A stretch of 64,000 bases of DNA from Verrucomicrobiaceae bacterium (GCA_027486655.1 JAIXOR010000001.1:1-64000); one strand, 5' to 3'; shown: positions 54,101-61,575, counted from the stretch's first letter. Numbers and translations are program-made. The notes: a model not told the origin generated them from the sequence alone.

Positions 54101-55027
54101 TTGCTTCGCCTCGCGACCGTGGATCTCTCCGGTGGCAACAACGATCGACCGGTCATCCTTCAGGCAAACGCCTCATTGCGCGTCGGCAACGCGGCGATTC
54201 TATCCAATCCTTCAATTTCGAAACGGCTCCAACTCGATGGCAGCGCCACGGACAGCACGATGGGCCCCATCACCAATGGAGCCGGGACCGGTGTGCTCAG
54301 CCTTATCAAGGCGGGCAGCGGGAAATGGACACTCACCAGTGCGAATTCCTACAGCGGGACCACCACCATCCAGTCGGGCGAGTTGGTGATGCAGAGCGCC
54401 ACCCTTTCGGACACGGCGGCCGTATCGATCCAAGCCACCGGCAGACTTCACCTAGGGCACGCGCAGGCGGATGTCGTCGGATCCTTGACTCTGGGTGGGG
54501 TACTCCAAGCTCCGGGCACCTACAATCAATCTAACAGCGGTGGATTCATCACCGGCACCGGAAGCCTTCGTGTTGGCGCGGGCACGGCCTTTGCGGATTG
54601 GGCCCAGGCCCGGATCACGGCGCTGAGGCCGGAGTCGTCCACGGCCACTACTGCGGACCCGGATGGTGACGGCGCCACCAATTTCGCGGAGTTTGCATTT
54701 CGTGGCAACCCTCTCGATCCTTCGGAAAACGGAGTTTCCCGCCAAGTGGGCACGGGTTCGCTGGTCTATACTCTCGCGATCCGCAAGGGCAATCCGTCTG
54801 CGTTTTCCGGGGTGCCGCTTCAGCTTGCGGCTGGGGGAGTGACTTACTCGATCGAAGGCAGCCGTGACCTCGCTGATTTCACCGTTCAAGTGATCGAAGT
54901 GCCGCCTGTGACCACCGGTCTTCCGGATCTATCAGCGGATCCGGACTACGAGTATCGAAGTTTTGTGCTTGGCGGATCTTCGGGGCCTGCGGGAGCGGGT
55001 TTCATTCGAGCCAAGGCGCGCCCATGA
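48152..55027 (+). CDS. giant secreted GH30 glycosidase with PA14, FN3, beta-sandwich and PATR modules
   Basis: 2291 residues. Signal peptide (about 1-24); GH30 catalytic domain about 60-480 with acid/base Glu231 (TMQNEPHHEP) and nucleophile Glu326 (YFTEQTGSYP); PA14 domain about 488-640 (GLAATYFDNPDLTGL, DGVRLWIGNQLIIDQW). Then four FN3 modules (about 645-730, 929-1013, 1206-1290, 1487-1572) alternate with three ~190-residue sandwiches like DUF1349 (GxGxxIWxxxDSFxY...AGVMIREST...PRWLRLxR). Residues about 1573-2140 are PATR beta-helix (NNSYTGGTILNGGTLV) and the end is the AEFAF/YEYRSF domain. GH30 enzymes cut beta-1,6-glucan, glucosylceramide or xylan; the substrate is unknown. Longer upstream frame rejected: it lacks a signal peptide. 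Confidence 0.9.
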   Translation: MKAILQTLLVFCVPIVSKLAAQVAEPEASHPAPPPGTVQVWLTTADASKRLARQQDLSWNIQTAASSNLTVNEATTFQEIDGFGATILDSSLWDADPAVREELMRLLFSRSSGIGLSMIRIPMGLSGLTGPHRTYNDLPSGQTDPALSQFSIAGDELWKLPMMQQAKSLNPELTLMGTPWSAPAWMKTSGALGYGKLKPEYQAVYAQYFVKWLDAWRSRGMGISAVTMQNEPHHEPYSYQGMRMEPAEQAALGLLMGPAFKQAGHATRILCWDHNCDEMSYPITVMDDPAARNWIHGAAFHAYGGITSDIYQFTDAHPDKDVYFTEQTGSYPSRGFGGSLAWHLRHIFLVPSLNGSRCNLVWQLSRKMEDALAGDRPFVRISPDGKGYELHGEYYETGHFSKFVRRGARRIATNNPRDGVTRVFNGPLLYAGYRNPDGSKSMVVLNDSSTTQSFTLEDLTASGRRVAYSMPAGAVATFHWRDATGGAGLAATYFDNPDLTGLSERRIDPVIDFTWAPETVVSPEFTRPAQSPMHSIGPIGFSARWEGSLLPSATGNHTFHVTSTDGVRLWIGNQLIIDQWVSQATTESSGSVSLTANQSVPVRMEYFSSSAAGGGRISLEWSSATQSRQIVPRERLFPPATNSVPSPPLALVARAPGGQVQLSWSPAPMAVTYQVKRASSASGPFTTIATGIAGTTYNDTTATSGSAAFYQVSAINSFGEGPPSATRQVTPRGTVLAAPWTQQDIGPVGSAGIGGNAGDSGEFLTLGGAGTDIWNSSDSFRYAWLPLAGDGSITARVAVMEETSPWAKAGVMIRESTAADSAYVNVVVTPANGVSVQSRSATAAAATSTTLNSLFAPRWLRLSRAGSSFTAYHSVDGVTWTQAAAPVTVAMGTNVTIGLAVCSGQTAVLNLVQFDGISAPGLAQPRPPAPQRPEAIPGNSSVNLSWAAAPYAASYEILRSTTPGGPFAMIGTTHQTSYLDAGIQNDVTRYYLIRGINPSGSGPASSEVSATPRSSYLPSGWINRDIGTVGLAGSVNLTSGLYTILAAGAGVWSTADGFNYSYRDAVGDGSMTVRVDSLSNVNPSATKAGLMFRASTAPNAAYAFLAVTPGTGVKFEYRLTDGASAASQGGVAGTVPRWLRLERSGGVLRAFSSVNGSTWSQVGADLALDFTGDFLAGIAVTANNTSTRTASELSELSVTGFSGPLTPANLNAVAGLDGVRLSWDTVAGATGYRVKRKTAADATYSVIATVLSPSFWDMNVSNRTTYSYVVSALNAEGEGGPSTPVSVTTSLAPLPSAWTSIDIGSTGLSGSADHASGAFTVRGAGNSISGAADSLQSCMVNLSGALTFIARVADVGSASGTAKVGIMLRETTSPDSRFAYIGVSPGGAVESRYRTSTAGNVTVGATAAGQSLPRYLRLVVTRSNRRSTFTASHSADGVSWTALGSSVQISSMPSAILGSLVVCSMDPALLHTAVFDKVSATGITGVGQPSGLAATVTPNSVDLTWDAALNAAAYRVKRSIIAGGPYVTLAETTSLSHQDVSAEDNVSYYYVISALNSFGESVHSSEVVAIRVVGPPADPGRWLADVPGQWSDVSKWTSSTTAGGAVAADFSSIDITADRTVLLNVPVSLPGMNFGDAQPTSPGGWTVDNQGNPSNAITLTGISPSVSVGSLAAGKSAVLQTEILGASGLRKTGPGMLTLAAFNSYSGGTMVDQGILRLSQGGSTGVIRGPLTILPGASVLSTAASSFGWGLGTKVDSVSINGASLIHNPPGGTLTLSSVAIEMTGGSMDSSGSGGFDFFDASAIGGPSLNTNVTTLAAEAPATIAGRINLRAGDNDANGTLFTVADGNAVDDLVLSANLFNGSAQGAASRIQKSGAGRMVVSGNNSYTGGTILNGGTLVMASPTALGSGGTVTFNAGSGLVLELATADGTVASPYILDMGSNRFNTVLVNRSSPGPADYTLGSLRLGASTMTFQRGSGVLGAALLRLATVDLSGGNNDRPVILQANASLRVGNAAILSNPSISKRLQLDGSATDSTMGPITNGAGTGVLSLIKAGSGKWTLTSANSYSGTTTIQSGELVMQSATLSDTAAVSIQATGRLHLGHAQADVVGSLTLGGVLQAPGTYNQSNSGGFITGTGSLRVGAGTAFADWAQARITALRPESSTATTADPDGDGATNFAEFAFRGNPLDPSENGVSRQVGTGSLVYTLAIRKGNPSAFSGVPLQLAAGGVTYSIEGSRDLADFTVQVIEVPPVTTGLPDLSADPDYEYRSFVLGGSSGPAGAGFIRAKARP

Positions 55028-55148
55028 AACGACGCTTCATCGAGCCGGGGCATGGCTGGGGCCGCAAGGCGGTTCTGGACAGCGCCGCCTTGTCTCGTTT
55101 GGATGATGCACGCAGCGGATGTCATTGATTCCTCCCCATCCACGAACG

Positions 55149-57326
55149 ATGCGCCTGTGGCAGCACGGGATCGTGTTGGCGTGCCTCATCGGCTTCACGA
55201 GTCTGGTACAAGCGGTGCCATTGACGAGCGCGAGGCAGGTGCTGGACCTCAGTGGAGAGGAAGCCAAGCTCGCGTATCCGGTCCAGGTTCGCGGTGTAGT
55301 GACGTACACGGATCCCTCGTGGGCCGGGCAGTTTTTTGTGCAGGACGATACCGGCGGTGTGTTTGTGGGATATTCAGGCAAGGCACCTCCGGAAATCGGC
55401 CAACTTGTGGAAGTCAGCGGCGTGAGCCATCCCGGGGCCTTCGCGCCATTCATCGAGCATCCGACTTGGAAGGCCGTGGGCCGTGCAGCCCTGCCGCAGG
55501 CCCGGGCGATTCCGATGGAGCGCTTTGCAAGCGGTATTGATGACGGCTTGCGGGTGGAGGTGGGAGGACGCATCCGCAGGGTTTTCGCGAAATCTCCGGG
55601 TCAGTGGGGGCTCATCATCGCCTCCGGCGGCCATCGATTCGAAGCCGCGGTCACCTCGAAAACACCCGATGCTCCGCTGCCCGAGTCATGGGTCGGATCG
55701 GTGGCAAAACTCCGCGGCGTGCTGGGCGCGGACTATCAACTCCACCGTCGCGGGCTGGCGATGGTCCGCTTGTTCGTGGCATCGCCGGATGATGTCATCA
55801 TCGAGCAGGCCGAGGAGATCGATCCCTATCAGCAGGAACGGATTCCGCTTTCCGGAGTGGGCCAATACCGCCGCGATCTGGCTCCCGGACAACGCACCCG
55901 GGTCCGTGGCGTGGTGGTCGCCCGGCTTGCCGAGGAGAGTCTTGCCATCGAGGACGAGACCGGTGGACTTCTGATCCGGGGAGGGGAGCTCGCTTCATTC
56001 TCGCCGGGGGATCCGGTGGAGGCGGTGGGATTTGAAGAACTGGAAAACTTCCTCCCGGTGCTGCAGGACGCCGTGGTCAAACCTCTCGACCAGCCCAAGG
56101 GACTGCCCGCTATCCAGTACCCGCCGATGGACAAGATTGTCCTCGGGAAATATCATGCATGCCTCATCTCACTCACGGCCGATCTGGTGGAAATCAGCGG
56201 TCGCCCACCCGCAGATGGCTCCGGCCGCGGGAGGGAGATCGTGATGACGCTTCAAGAGCAGGGCCGCACGTTCAAGGCTGGATTTGCCGACTCCGGCTCG
56301 GAGAAAGACGATCTGCCCTTCGAGCCGGGAAGCAGGCTTGCCCTGACCGGCCTGTGTCTTGCAGAGGCCAATCGGCTGGGTCGTGTGGATTCGTTCCGCA
56401 TGCATCTCACCGGTGCGGAACAGGTCTCCATCGTGCGTCCGCCGCCATGGTTCAACCGCCGTCGTCTGGGTGTGGCACTCGCGGCGACGCTTGCGGCGAT
56501 GATCCTTTCCGGGCTGTGGATCATCTCCTCCTCCCGCCGGAACCGCCGCCTTCGCGCGGAGATTCTTGAGCGCGAAAAGCTCACGGCGGAACTCGAACAG
56601 GCGAAGAAACAGCTTTCACAACGGGTCGATGAACGCACCGAGCAGTTGAACTATCAGATCAGCGCCCGCAACGAATCCGAGGTCCGCTTCAAGGCGGTCA
56701 TTGGAGAGCGCACCCGGCTCGCCCAGGAACTGCACGATGGTCTCCAGCAGGGACTCACCGCTGTGGCCCTGCAGTTGGACACCGCCTCCCGCCTGCGCGA
56801 GCGAGCCCCCGGTCAGTCGATGCATCATCTCGAAATGGCCCGCACCCTCATGCGGCAGACCCATGCGGATCTTCGCAGCTCGGTGTGGAACCTCCGCTCG
56901 CGCAGTCAGGAGGACTTCAGTTTGTTAGAAGCATTGCGGCAGTCCTCGGAACGTCTTACCGAGGGCTCCGAAGTGGAGGTCCGTGTGCATTCATCCGGCG
57001 ATTTGCCGCCCTTGTCCGAGCTGCAAGAGGAGAATCTGCTCCGCATCGGGCAGGAGGCCCTGACCAATGCGATCAAGCATTCCGGATGCGGCCGGATCGA
57101 CATCCACCTCGGCGTTTCAGACCTAGTGCTCACACTGCGCATTCAGGACACCGGCTCGGGATTTCTCACCGATCTTGCGCGAGGGCCCGAGCAAGGGCAT
57201 TTCGGCCTCTCTGGCATGGCCGAGCGGGCGCAGCGCATTGGTGGCACGCTCACGGTCCGGAGTCGCCCCGGCGAAGGCACGCTCGTCGAGGCGAATCTGC
57301 CGCTTTCTCCATCCGATCCCGTTTGA
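55149..57326 (+). CDS. NarL-type sensor histidine kinase with OB-fold-like extracytoplasmic domain
   Basis: 725 residues. Signal-like helix at about 5-22, a long periplasmic part (about 23-430) and a second helix at about 436-460 (LGVALAATLAAMILSGLWI). The periplasmic part holds at least two similar OB-like units (VQVRGVVTYTD...FFVQDDTGGVFV and TRVRGVVVARL...LAIEDETGGLLI), a layout I know from Verrucomicrobiota kinases. A coiled coil leads to HisKA_3 with the phospho-acceptor His529 (LAQELHDGLQQGL), and an HATPase domain from about 630 (RIGQEALTNAIKHS, DTGSGF, GHFGLSGMAERA). The response regulator follows four bases later. Confidence 0.92.
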   Translation: MRLWQHGIVLACLIGFTSLVQAVPLTSARQVLDLSGEEAKLAYPVQVRGVVTYTDPSWAGQFFVQDDTGGVFVGYSGKAPPEIGQLVEVSGVSHPGAFAPFIEHPTWKAVGRAALPQARAIPMERFASGIDDGLRVEVGGRIRRVFAKSPGQWGLIIASGGHRFEAAVTSKTPDAPLPESWVGSVAKLRGVLGADYQLHRRGLAMVRLFVASPDDVIIEQAEEIDPYQQERIPLSGVGQYRRDLAPGQRTRVRGVVVARLAEESLAIEDETGGLLIRGGELASFSPGDPVEAVGFEELENFLPVLQDAVVKPLDQPKGLPAIQYPPMDKIVLGKYHACLISLTADLVEISGRPPADGSGRGREIVMTLQEQGRTFKAGFADSGSEKDDLPFEPGSRLALTGLCLAEANRLGRVDSFRMHLTGAEQVSIVRPPPWFNRRRLGVALAATLAAMILSGLWIISSSRRNRRLRAEILEREKLTAELEQAKKQLSQRVDERTEQLNYQISARNESEVRFKAVIGERTRLAQELHDGLQQGLTAVALQLDTASRLRERAPGQSMHHLEMARTLMRQTHADLRSSVWNLRSRSQEDFSLLEALRQSSERLTEGSEVEVRVHSSGDLPPLSELQEENLLRIGQEALTNAIKHSGCGRIDIHLGVSDLVLTLRIQDTGSGFLTDLARGPEQGHFGLSGMAERAQRIGGTLTVRSRPGEGTLVEANLPLSPSDPV

Positions 57327-57330
57327 ACTC

Positions 57331-57960
57331 ATGAATCCACCCGCCTCCATCCGCATTCTTCTGGCCGACGATCATTCGGTCGTCCGCATGGGACTTGAAG
57401 CGCTCATCACCACCGAGCCCGGCCTCAGCGTGGTGGGACATGCCGCCGATGGCGAGGAAGCCATCGTCCAATACCGCTTGCTTCGTCCCGACGTCGTCGT
57501 GATGGATCTGCTGATGCCCAGAAAGTCCGGCAGCCAGGCCACCAGCGAGATCCGCGCGGCCTTTCCGTCCGCCCGGGTCCTGATTCTCAGCACCAGCGAT
57601 GGGGATGATGACGTGTATCGCGCCCTCCAGGCCGGGGCTGCGGGGTATATCCTGAAAAGCGCGCCCGGCGAGCAATTGATTCCGGCGATCCATGCTGTGA
57701 TGCGCGGTGAGAAGTGGATCCCGCCGGAAGTCGCCCGCAGTTTGGCAAACCGGTCCCTGCGCGAGGAACTCAGCCCGCGCGAGGTGCAGGTGCTCAGTGA
57801 ACTCGCCCGCGGCGGTTCCAACAAGGAGATCGCCGTTTCCCTCAACATCACCGAGCACACCGTGAAGGCCCATCTCAAGAGCATCCTCGCGAAACTCCCC
57901 GCGCGCGACCGCACCGAGGCTGTCACCGTCGCCCTCCAGCGTGGAATCATCCACCTGTGA
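57331..57960 (+). CDS. NarL/LuxR-family response regulator
   Basis: 209 residues. Receiver domain with ILLADDHSVVRMGLEALI, the phospho-acceptor Asp59 in VVVMDLLMP, the switch Thr/Ser in ILSTSDG and the lysine in YILKSAPG. A LuxR-type helix-turn-helix fills about 150-205 (LSPREVQVLSELARGGSNKE, ITEHTVKAHLKSIL). It is the partner of the kinase just upstream. Targets cannot be told; the adjacent glycosidase and surface genes are candidates by position only. Confidence 0.95.
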   Translation: MNPPASIRILLADDHSVVRMGLEALITTEPGLSVVGHAADGEEAIVQYRLLRPDVVVMDLLMPRKSGSQATSEIRAAFPSARVLILSTSDGDDDVYRALQAGAAGYILKSAPGEQLIPAIHAVMRGEKWIPPEVARSLANRSLREELSPREVQVLSELARGGSNKEIAVSLNITEHTVKAHLKSILAKLPARDRTEAVTVALQRGIIHL

Positions 57961-58003
57961 GTTGTTTTGTTAGATAAAGTGTCCGCAATACGACGCGGCG
58001 ACA

Positions 58004-58552
58004 TCACCGACAAGGAACCTCGGCCCGGGTGAAACGCCGGGTTCCGTCCTTGCATCGCAGTTCGATCTTCACTCGTAGGACGCCATCGTCCAGCCAGGCT
58101 TCCGGGATCTGGCTGGAGCTGCGAAGGCTGGCCCGGTCCACCTTGAGGGTGGCGCACGCCTGGTCGAGGAGCGGGGGAAGGGGAGCCTTTTCGAGGGCCT
58201 TCGGAGTGAGGCGATGCACGCTCACTTCGCTGTGCTTTGCGAGTGAATCATGAACGGCCACGAGGGTTGAATCCGGACTCCAGAGGATCACGGTGCGGCC
58301 CTTGTAGGGTTGGTCCGTGCTCCACTCCGTGGGCACCGGGATGCGGCCCAGATTGAGCGTACGGTCCAGAGTAGCGACGATGACGGAGGTTTGGGTGGTC
58401 TCCGAGTGAAATACCTCGAACATGGCAAACTTCTGATCGGGCGAGATGCTGGAGGGTATTTGTTTTCCCTGTTGGATATTCTCGGGAAGGATTCCTTCCG
58501 CCTTCAGGCCGAGGGCGGACATGAGAACCAGCGAGGCAAGGACCAATTTCAT
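58004..58552 (-). CDS. small exported protein of unknown function
   Basis: 182 residues with a signal peptide (LVLASLVLMSALGLKAEG, about 3-20). The mature part has a beta-propeller-like or WD-type strand pattern (SPDQKFAMFEVFHS, GRTVILWSPDSTLVAVHDSL), then a basic C-terminus ending KDGTRRFTRAEVPCR. No family recognised. The upstream frame is open for 41 more codons but is very arginine-rich and lacks a signal, so the ATG before the signal peptide was used. It converges on the response regulator. Confidence 0.7.
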   Translation of the reverse strand: MKLVLASLVLMSALGLKAEGILPENIQQGKQIPSSISPDQKFAMFEVFHSETTQTSVIVATLDRTLNLGRIPVPTEWSTDQPYKGRTVILWSPDSTLVAVHDSLAKHSEVSVHRLTPKALEKAPLPPLLDQACATLKVDRASLRSSSQIPEAWLDDGVLRVKIELRCKDGTRRFTRAEVPCR

Positions 58553-58673
58553 GGATTGCCTATGGGAAGAGCGTGACCGCCTTCTGGCAAGTTTCGAATG
58601 AGGCCTGCCCCGGTGATCCGCACGTGTCGTTTGCTTTTGCCAAGCGGCCCTGCGACGTGCAGCTTCACCCGCC

Positions 58674-59279
58674 ATGAACCTGCGTTCCTACACCGGCGGC
58701 TTTGTCCAAACGAATGGCTATCTGATTGAAAATCCAGGTGGGAACATCCTGATCGATGCGCCTCTCGGAATCTCCAAGTGGGTCCAGTCGCTGGGACTCA
58801 AGGTGGATCACGTGCTGCTCACCCATCAGCATTACGACCACGTCGAGGATGCCGCCCTCCTCGAAGCCTCGGGAGCACGGCTTTATGCCTTTGCGGAGTA
58901 TTCCACGGCTCTTACCCTTGAGGATCACGCCCGTGGCTGGGGACTTCCCATTTCGGTGAAACCCTACCGGATTGCCGAACTCGTCAAGCCGGGGCCATTG
59001 CACGTTGGCGGACTCGAGTTTCAAGTCGCCCATGTGCCGGGCCATGCGACGGATGGCGTGATCTATCACCTCCCGCAGGCCGCGGTGGTCTTTTCCGGCG
59101 ATACTCTCTTTGCCGGATCGATTGGGCGCTCCGATCTTCCCGGTGGCGATGGCAGGCGGCTGATCGAAGGGATCGACCGCCACCTGCTCACGCTTCCAGC
59201 CGCGACCCGGGTTCTATCAGGTCACGGGCCGGAGACGACGATTGGCAGGGAGAAACAGAGCAATCCTTATTTGGAGTGA
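58674..59279 (+). CDS. metallo-beta-lactamase-fold hydrolase (glyoxalase II-like)
   Basis: 201 residues. Metal ligands are in THQHYDHVEDA (HxHxDH), VPGHATDGVIYH, FSGDTLFAGSIGRSDLPGGD and the final LSGHGPETTIGREK with NPYL. The FSGDTLF...GR.D motif is the glyoxalase II / YcbL-type subgroup, which splits small thioesters or related metabolites. It is shorter than true GloB (about 250), so a YcbL-like enzyme is more likely. It stands alone between convergent and divergent neighbours. Confidence 0.9.
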   Translation: MNLRSYTGGFVQTNGYLIENPGGNILIDAPLGISKWVQSLGLKVDHVLLTHQHYDHVEDAALLEASGARLYAFAEYSTALTLEDHARGWGLPISVKPYRIAELVKPGPLHVGGLEFQVAHVPGHATDGVIYHLPQAAVVFSGDTLFAGSIGRSDLPGGDGRRLIEGIDRHLLTLPAATRVLSGHGPETTIGREKQSNPYLE

Positions 59280-59305
59280 TGAGTTGCTCCCCGCTCAGGA
59301 CCGCA

Positions 59306-59827
59306 TCAACGGCGCCTGCGGCTGGTCAGAGCGACGGCTCCGGCACCCAGCATGAGGAAGGCGGAGGGCTCCGGAATGGGAGTCACCACGGCGAGGATCT
59401 TTTGATTGCCGAGATCCCAGCGTCCCAAGTCCATGCGGTTCGGGTAGCCGGTCGGAGGCGAATCGATGTTGTTGATCACGAACCATCCGGGACCTGGATA
59501 ACTGGCGTGCATTTCCAGGAAGACCGGCATGCCTCCGTAGGTCGCTGAGCCATTGTACTCAATGTAGGCCGATCCGAGTCCCTCGCTGATCAGGAAGTTC
59601 CAGAGCGCTTGTTCATTGCCGACCGCATCCAGCTTGAGCGTGGTGAATTCCGCTGTGCTGGAACCGGAACCGAACTCGGCCTGAATGGCGGCATCCCAGT
59701 TGGAATAGCCACCGTAGGTGCCCGTGGTGACTGCATACGTGCGTGATCCGAGGGTGAGGGTGGCAGCATGGCAGGAGATGCCCGCGACGAGCGATGCTCC
59801 CAGAATAAGAAACGACTTTTTAAACAT
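59306..59827 (-). CDS. small secreted PEP-CTERM protein
   Basis: 173 residues. Signal peptide MFKKSFLILGASLVAGIS and mature part of unknown fold with a repeated Gly/Tyr-rich start (TYAVTTGTYGGYSNWDAAIQ). The C-terminus is a textbook PEP-CTERM signal: IPEPS, a hydrophobic helix (AFLMLGAGAVALT) and RRRR. It should be cut by an exosortase encoded elsewhere. Second PEP-CTERM protein of the window. The mature region is not recognised. Confidence 0.88.
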   Translation of the reverse strand: MFKKSFLILGASLVAGISCHAATLTLGSRTYAVTTGTYGGYSNWDAAIQAEFGSGSSTAEFTTLKLDAVGNEQALWNFLISEGLGSAYIEYNGSATYGGMPVFLEMHASYPGPGWFVINNIDSPPTGYPNRMDLGRWDLGNQKILAVVTPIPEPSAFLMLGAGAVALTSRRRR

Positions 59828-59991
59828 GTTAGGACGTAAGGATGGGGGTGTGTGACAAATGGAGCCTCCGAACCCGGAAGCCCCCGGCGGACCGATTGCG
59901 TCGCATTCCCGGACGGCAACGCCATGGATCGGAAATCCGACCCGTGGCATGCAGATCCTGCATCATTCCTCCGAAAGATGCCTGCGCGGCA

Positions 59992-60720
59992 TCAATCGCC
60001 CGCCAGCGTGCGCTTGAGCAGACGGATCATCGCATCCGCCGCCTGCTTTCCGGTTTCCAAAACCTCATGGTGGTCGAGCGGAGCCGCGGTGATCCCAGCG
60101 GCCCAGTTGGTCAGGCAGGAGAAGGCACACACCTTGAGTCCGAGCGACCGCGCCTGGATGGTTTCCAGAACGGTGCTCATGCCCACCGCATCCGCACCCA
60201 GGGTCCGGAGCATCCGGATCTCCGCAGGCGTTTCATACTGGGGCCCTCGCAGCCCGGCATACACGCCCTCATGCAGCGCCATCCGCGAGTCCGCGGCCGC
60301 TTGCCGGAACAGGCCGCGCCAGTCCGGATCATAGGCCGTCGACATGTCGATGAAATCCGCGCCCTCCAGTGGTGAGGTGGCTGTTAGATTGAGGTGGTCG
60401 GAAAGCATCATCCAGGTGCCCGGTGGAAAATCCGGATTCAGAGTGCCTGCCGCGTTGGTGAGGATCAGGCGCTCCACGCCCTGCTCCGCCATCCAGCGGA
60501 TCCCCGAGGTGACGGCACGCGCCGGGTGGCCTTCGTAAAGATGCACGCGCCCCTTCATCAGGACCACCGGTGTGCTGCCGAGGGATCCGAACACGAACTT
60601 CCCGGCATGGCCCGGCACGGTCGAGGCCGGCAATCCCGCATCGGAGAAAGGAACTTCACGCTCCACCACCACGGCCTCCGCCAGAGGCCCCAACCCGGAT
60701 CCAAGCACCATGCCAATCAT
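59992..60720 (-). CDS. punA: purine nucleoside phosphorylase (trimeric family)
   Basis: 242 residues. Motifs are GMVLGSGLGPLA, the phosphate-binding MKGRVHLYEGH, LTNAAGTLN, YAGLRGPQYETPAEIRML, GADAVGMSTVLETI and the base-binding TNWAAGI. It splits inosine or guanosine into base and ribose-1-phosphate. The start ATG gives an N-terminus about 20 residues shorter than most family members; an upstream non-ATG start cannot be excluded. Confidence 0.94.
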   Translation of the reverse strand: MIGMVLGSGLGPLAEAVVVEREVPFSDAGLPASTVPGHAGKFVFGSLGSTPVVLMKGRVHLYEGHPARAVTSGIRWMAEQGVERLILTNAAGTLNPDFPPGTWMMLSDHLNLTATSPLEGADFIDMSTAYDPDWRGLFRQAAADSRMALHEGVYAGLRGPQYETPAEIRMLRTLGADAVGMSTVLETIQARSLGLKVCAFSCLTNWAAGITAAPLDHHEVLETGKQAADAMIRLLKRTLAGD

Positions 60721-60803
60721 GCCGCGCAGGCTGGCAGTTTCCGTGCCGGATGGCGATGAGGATCTTTGCCGATCGTTTGCACGCGGCGCCGTGCCACCAG
60801 GGC

Positions 60804-61391
60804 TCAGAATGCCGCGCTTTTCAGCAGATCGACGATGTCCGCCGAGTCATCCGCCTTCGCACCACGCAGACGGTAGCTCGCCGTGCGCCCGTCCGGCGCG
60901 GTGAGGCGGAAGGTTTCGGTGGTGTATTGCACCGGATCGTCCTCCGATCCCGCCTCGGCAATGCAATACCGCACCTCCCGACCGGCGATGCACGTGGATT
61001 TCCACGACTGGGCAACCTCGCGAGGAGAGAAGGTGCCGCTGCCCGCATCCGCCCCCAGATCCGTGTAGGGCGGGGCGAAGGGGCCCGCCGTGGGATACTT
61101 GCGGGCGGACCCGAAAATCGTCAGATGAGTGCCCGGCCGCCGTGGGTTTTCGTATCGCAGTGCGTAGCCCCCGTTGGGGCCGACCAAGAGCCTGGGTTTG
61201 CCCCAGCGCTTCTCGAGAACCGCCGACCGCAGCACAGGCACCTTGATCCTGGCCGGATCCCGGTTCTCCGGTCCGGCCTGCTGCTCCAGCACCTGGAATG
61301 GATTCGGATCGATGCCATCCGCCCGCCCCAGCAAGGCGGACTGGCACTGGCAGAGAACCAACAACGGCGCGGCACAAAGAAGGAAACGCAT
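60804..61391 (-). CDS. putative lipoprotein of unknown function
   Basis: 195 residues. The N-terminus MRFLLCAAPLLVLCQCQSAL is a short hydrophobic export signal with cysteines at 14 and 16 that could be lipidated, though the lipobox is imperfect. The rest is a small beta-rich domain (YALRYENPRRPGTHLTIFGS, FRLTAPDGRTASYRLRGA) of no known family. It is in the same direction as punA, 83 bases away. Function unknown. Confidence 0.68.
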   Translation of the reverse strand: MRFLLCAAPLLVLCQCQSALLGRADGIDPNPFQVLEQQAGPENRDPARIKVPVLRSAVLEKRWGKPRLLVGPNGGYALRYENPRRPGTHLTIFGSARKYPTAGPFAPPYTDLGADAGSGTFSPREVAQSWKSTCIAGREVRYCIAEAGSEDDPVQYTTETFRLTAPDGRTASYRLRGAKADDSADIVDLLKSAAF

Positions 61392-61553
61392 GCCCCATCA
61401 TCCCGCCATTTCCCGCCCCGCTGCAAGGCCGGAAATGCCGGAGGTGGGAAGGGGGGCGGGGATTCCCGCCCTTTGAATCCCCCAACGGCATTCCATCGCC
61501 TCATTTCCCGGTGATCTTGTGACCGGGCTTCAGGATGAATGGATTTTGTTAGA

Positions 61554-61570
61554 GCGGACGGGACGTCCGC
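61554..61570. terminator. GC-rich hairpin after tkt
   Basis: GCGGACG-GGA-CGTCCGC, a perfect 7-bp stem with a 3-base loop, begins six bases past the tkt stop codon. No T-run follows on the minus strand. The sequence GGACGTCCGC also occurs in stems of the mraZ-rsmH array, so it may be a dispersed repeat rather than a dedicated terminator. Confidence 0.45.
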
Positions 61571-61575
61571 GCTCC

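Noticed and set aside
58088-58117. CCAGCCAG ... CTGGCTGG inverted repeat resembling the array loop
   Set aside because: It lies within a coding region, the loop differs, and an 8-base match is not enough to link it to the array.
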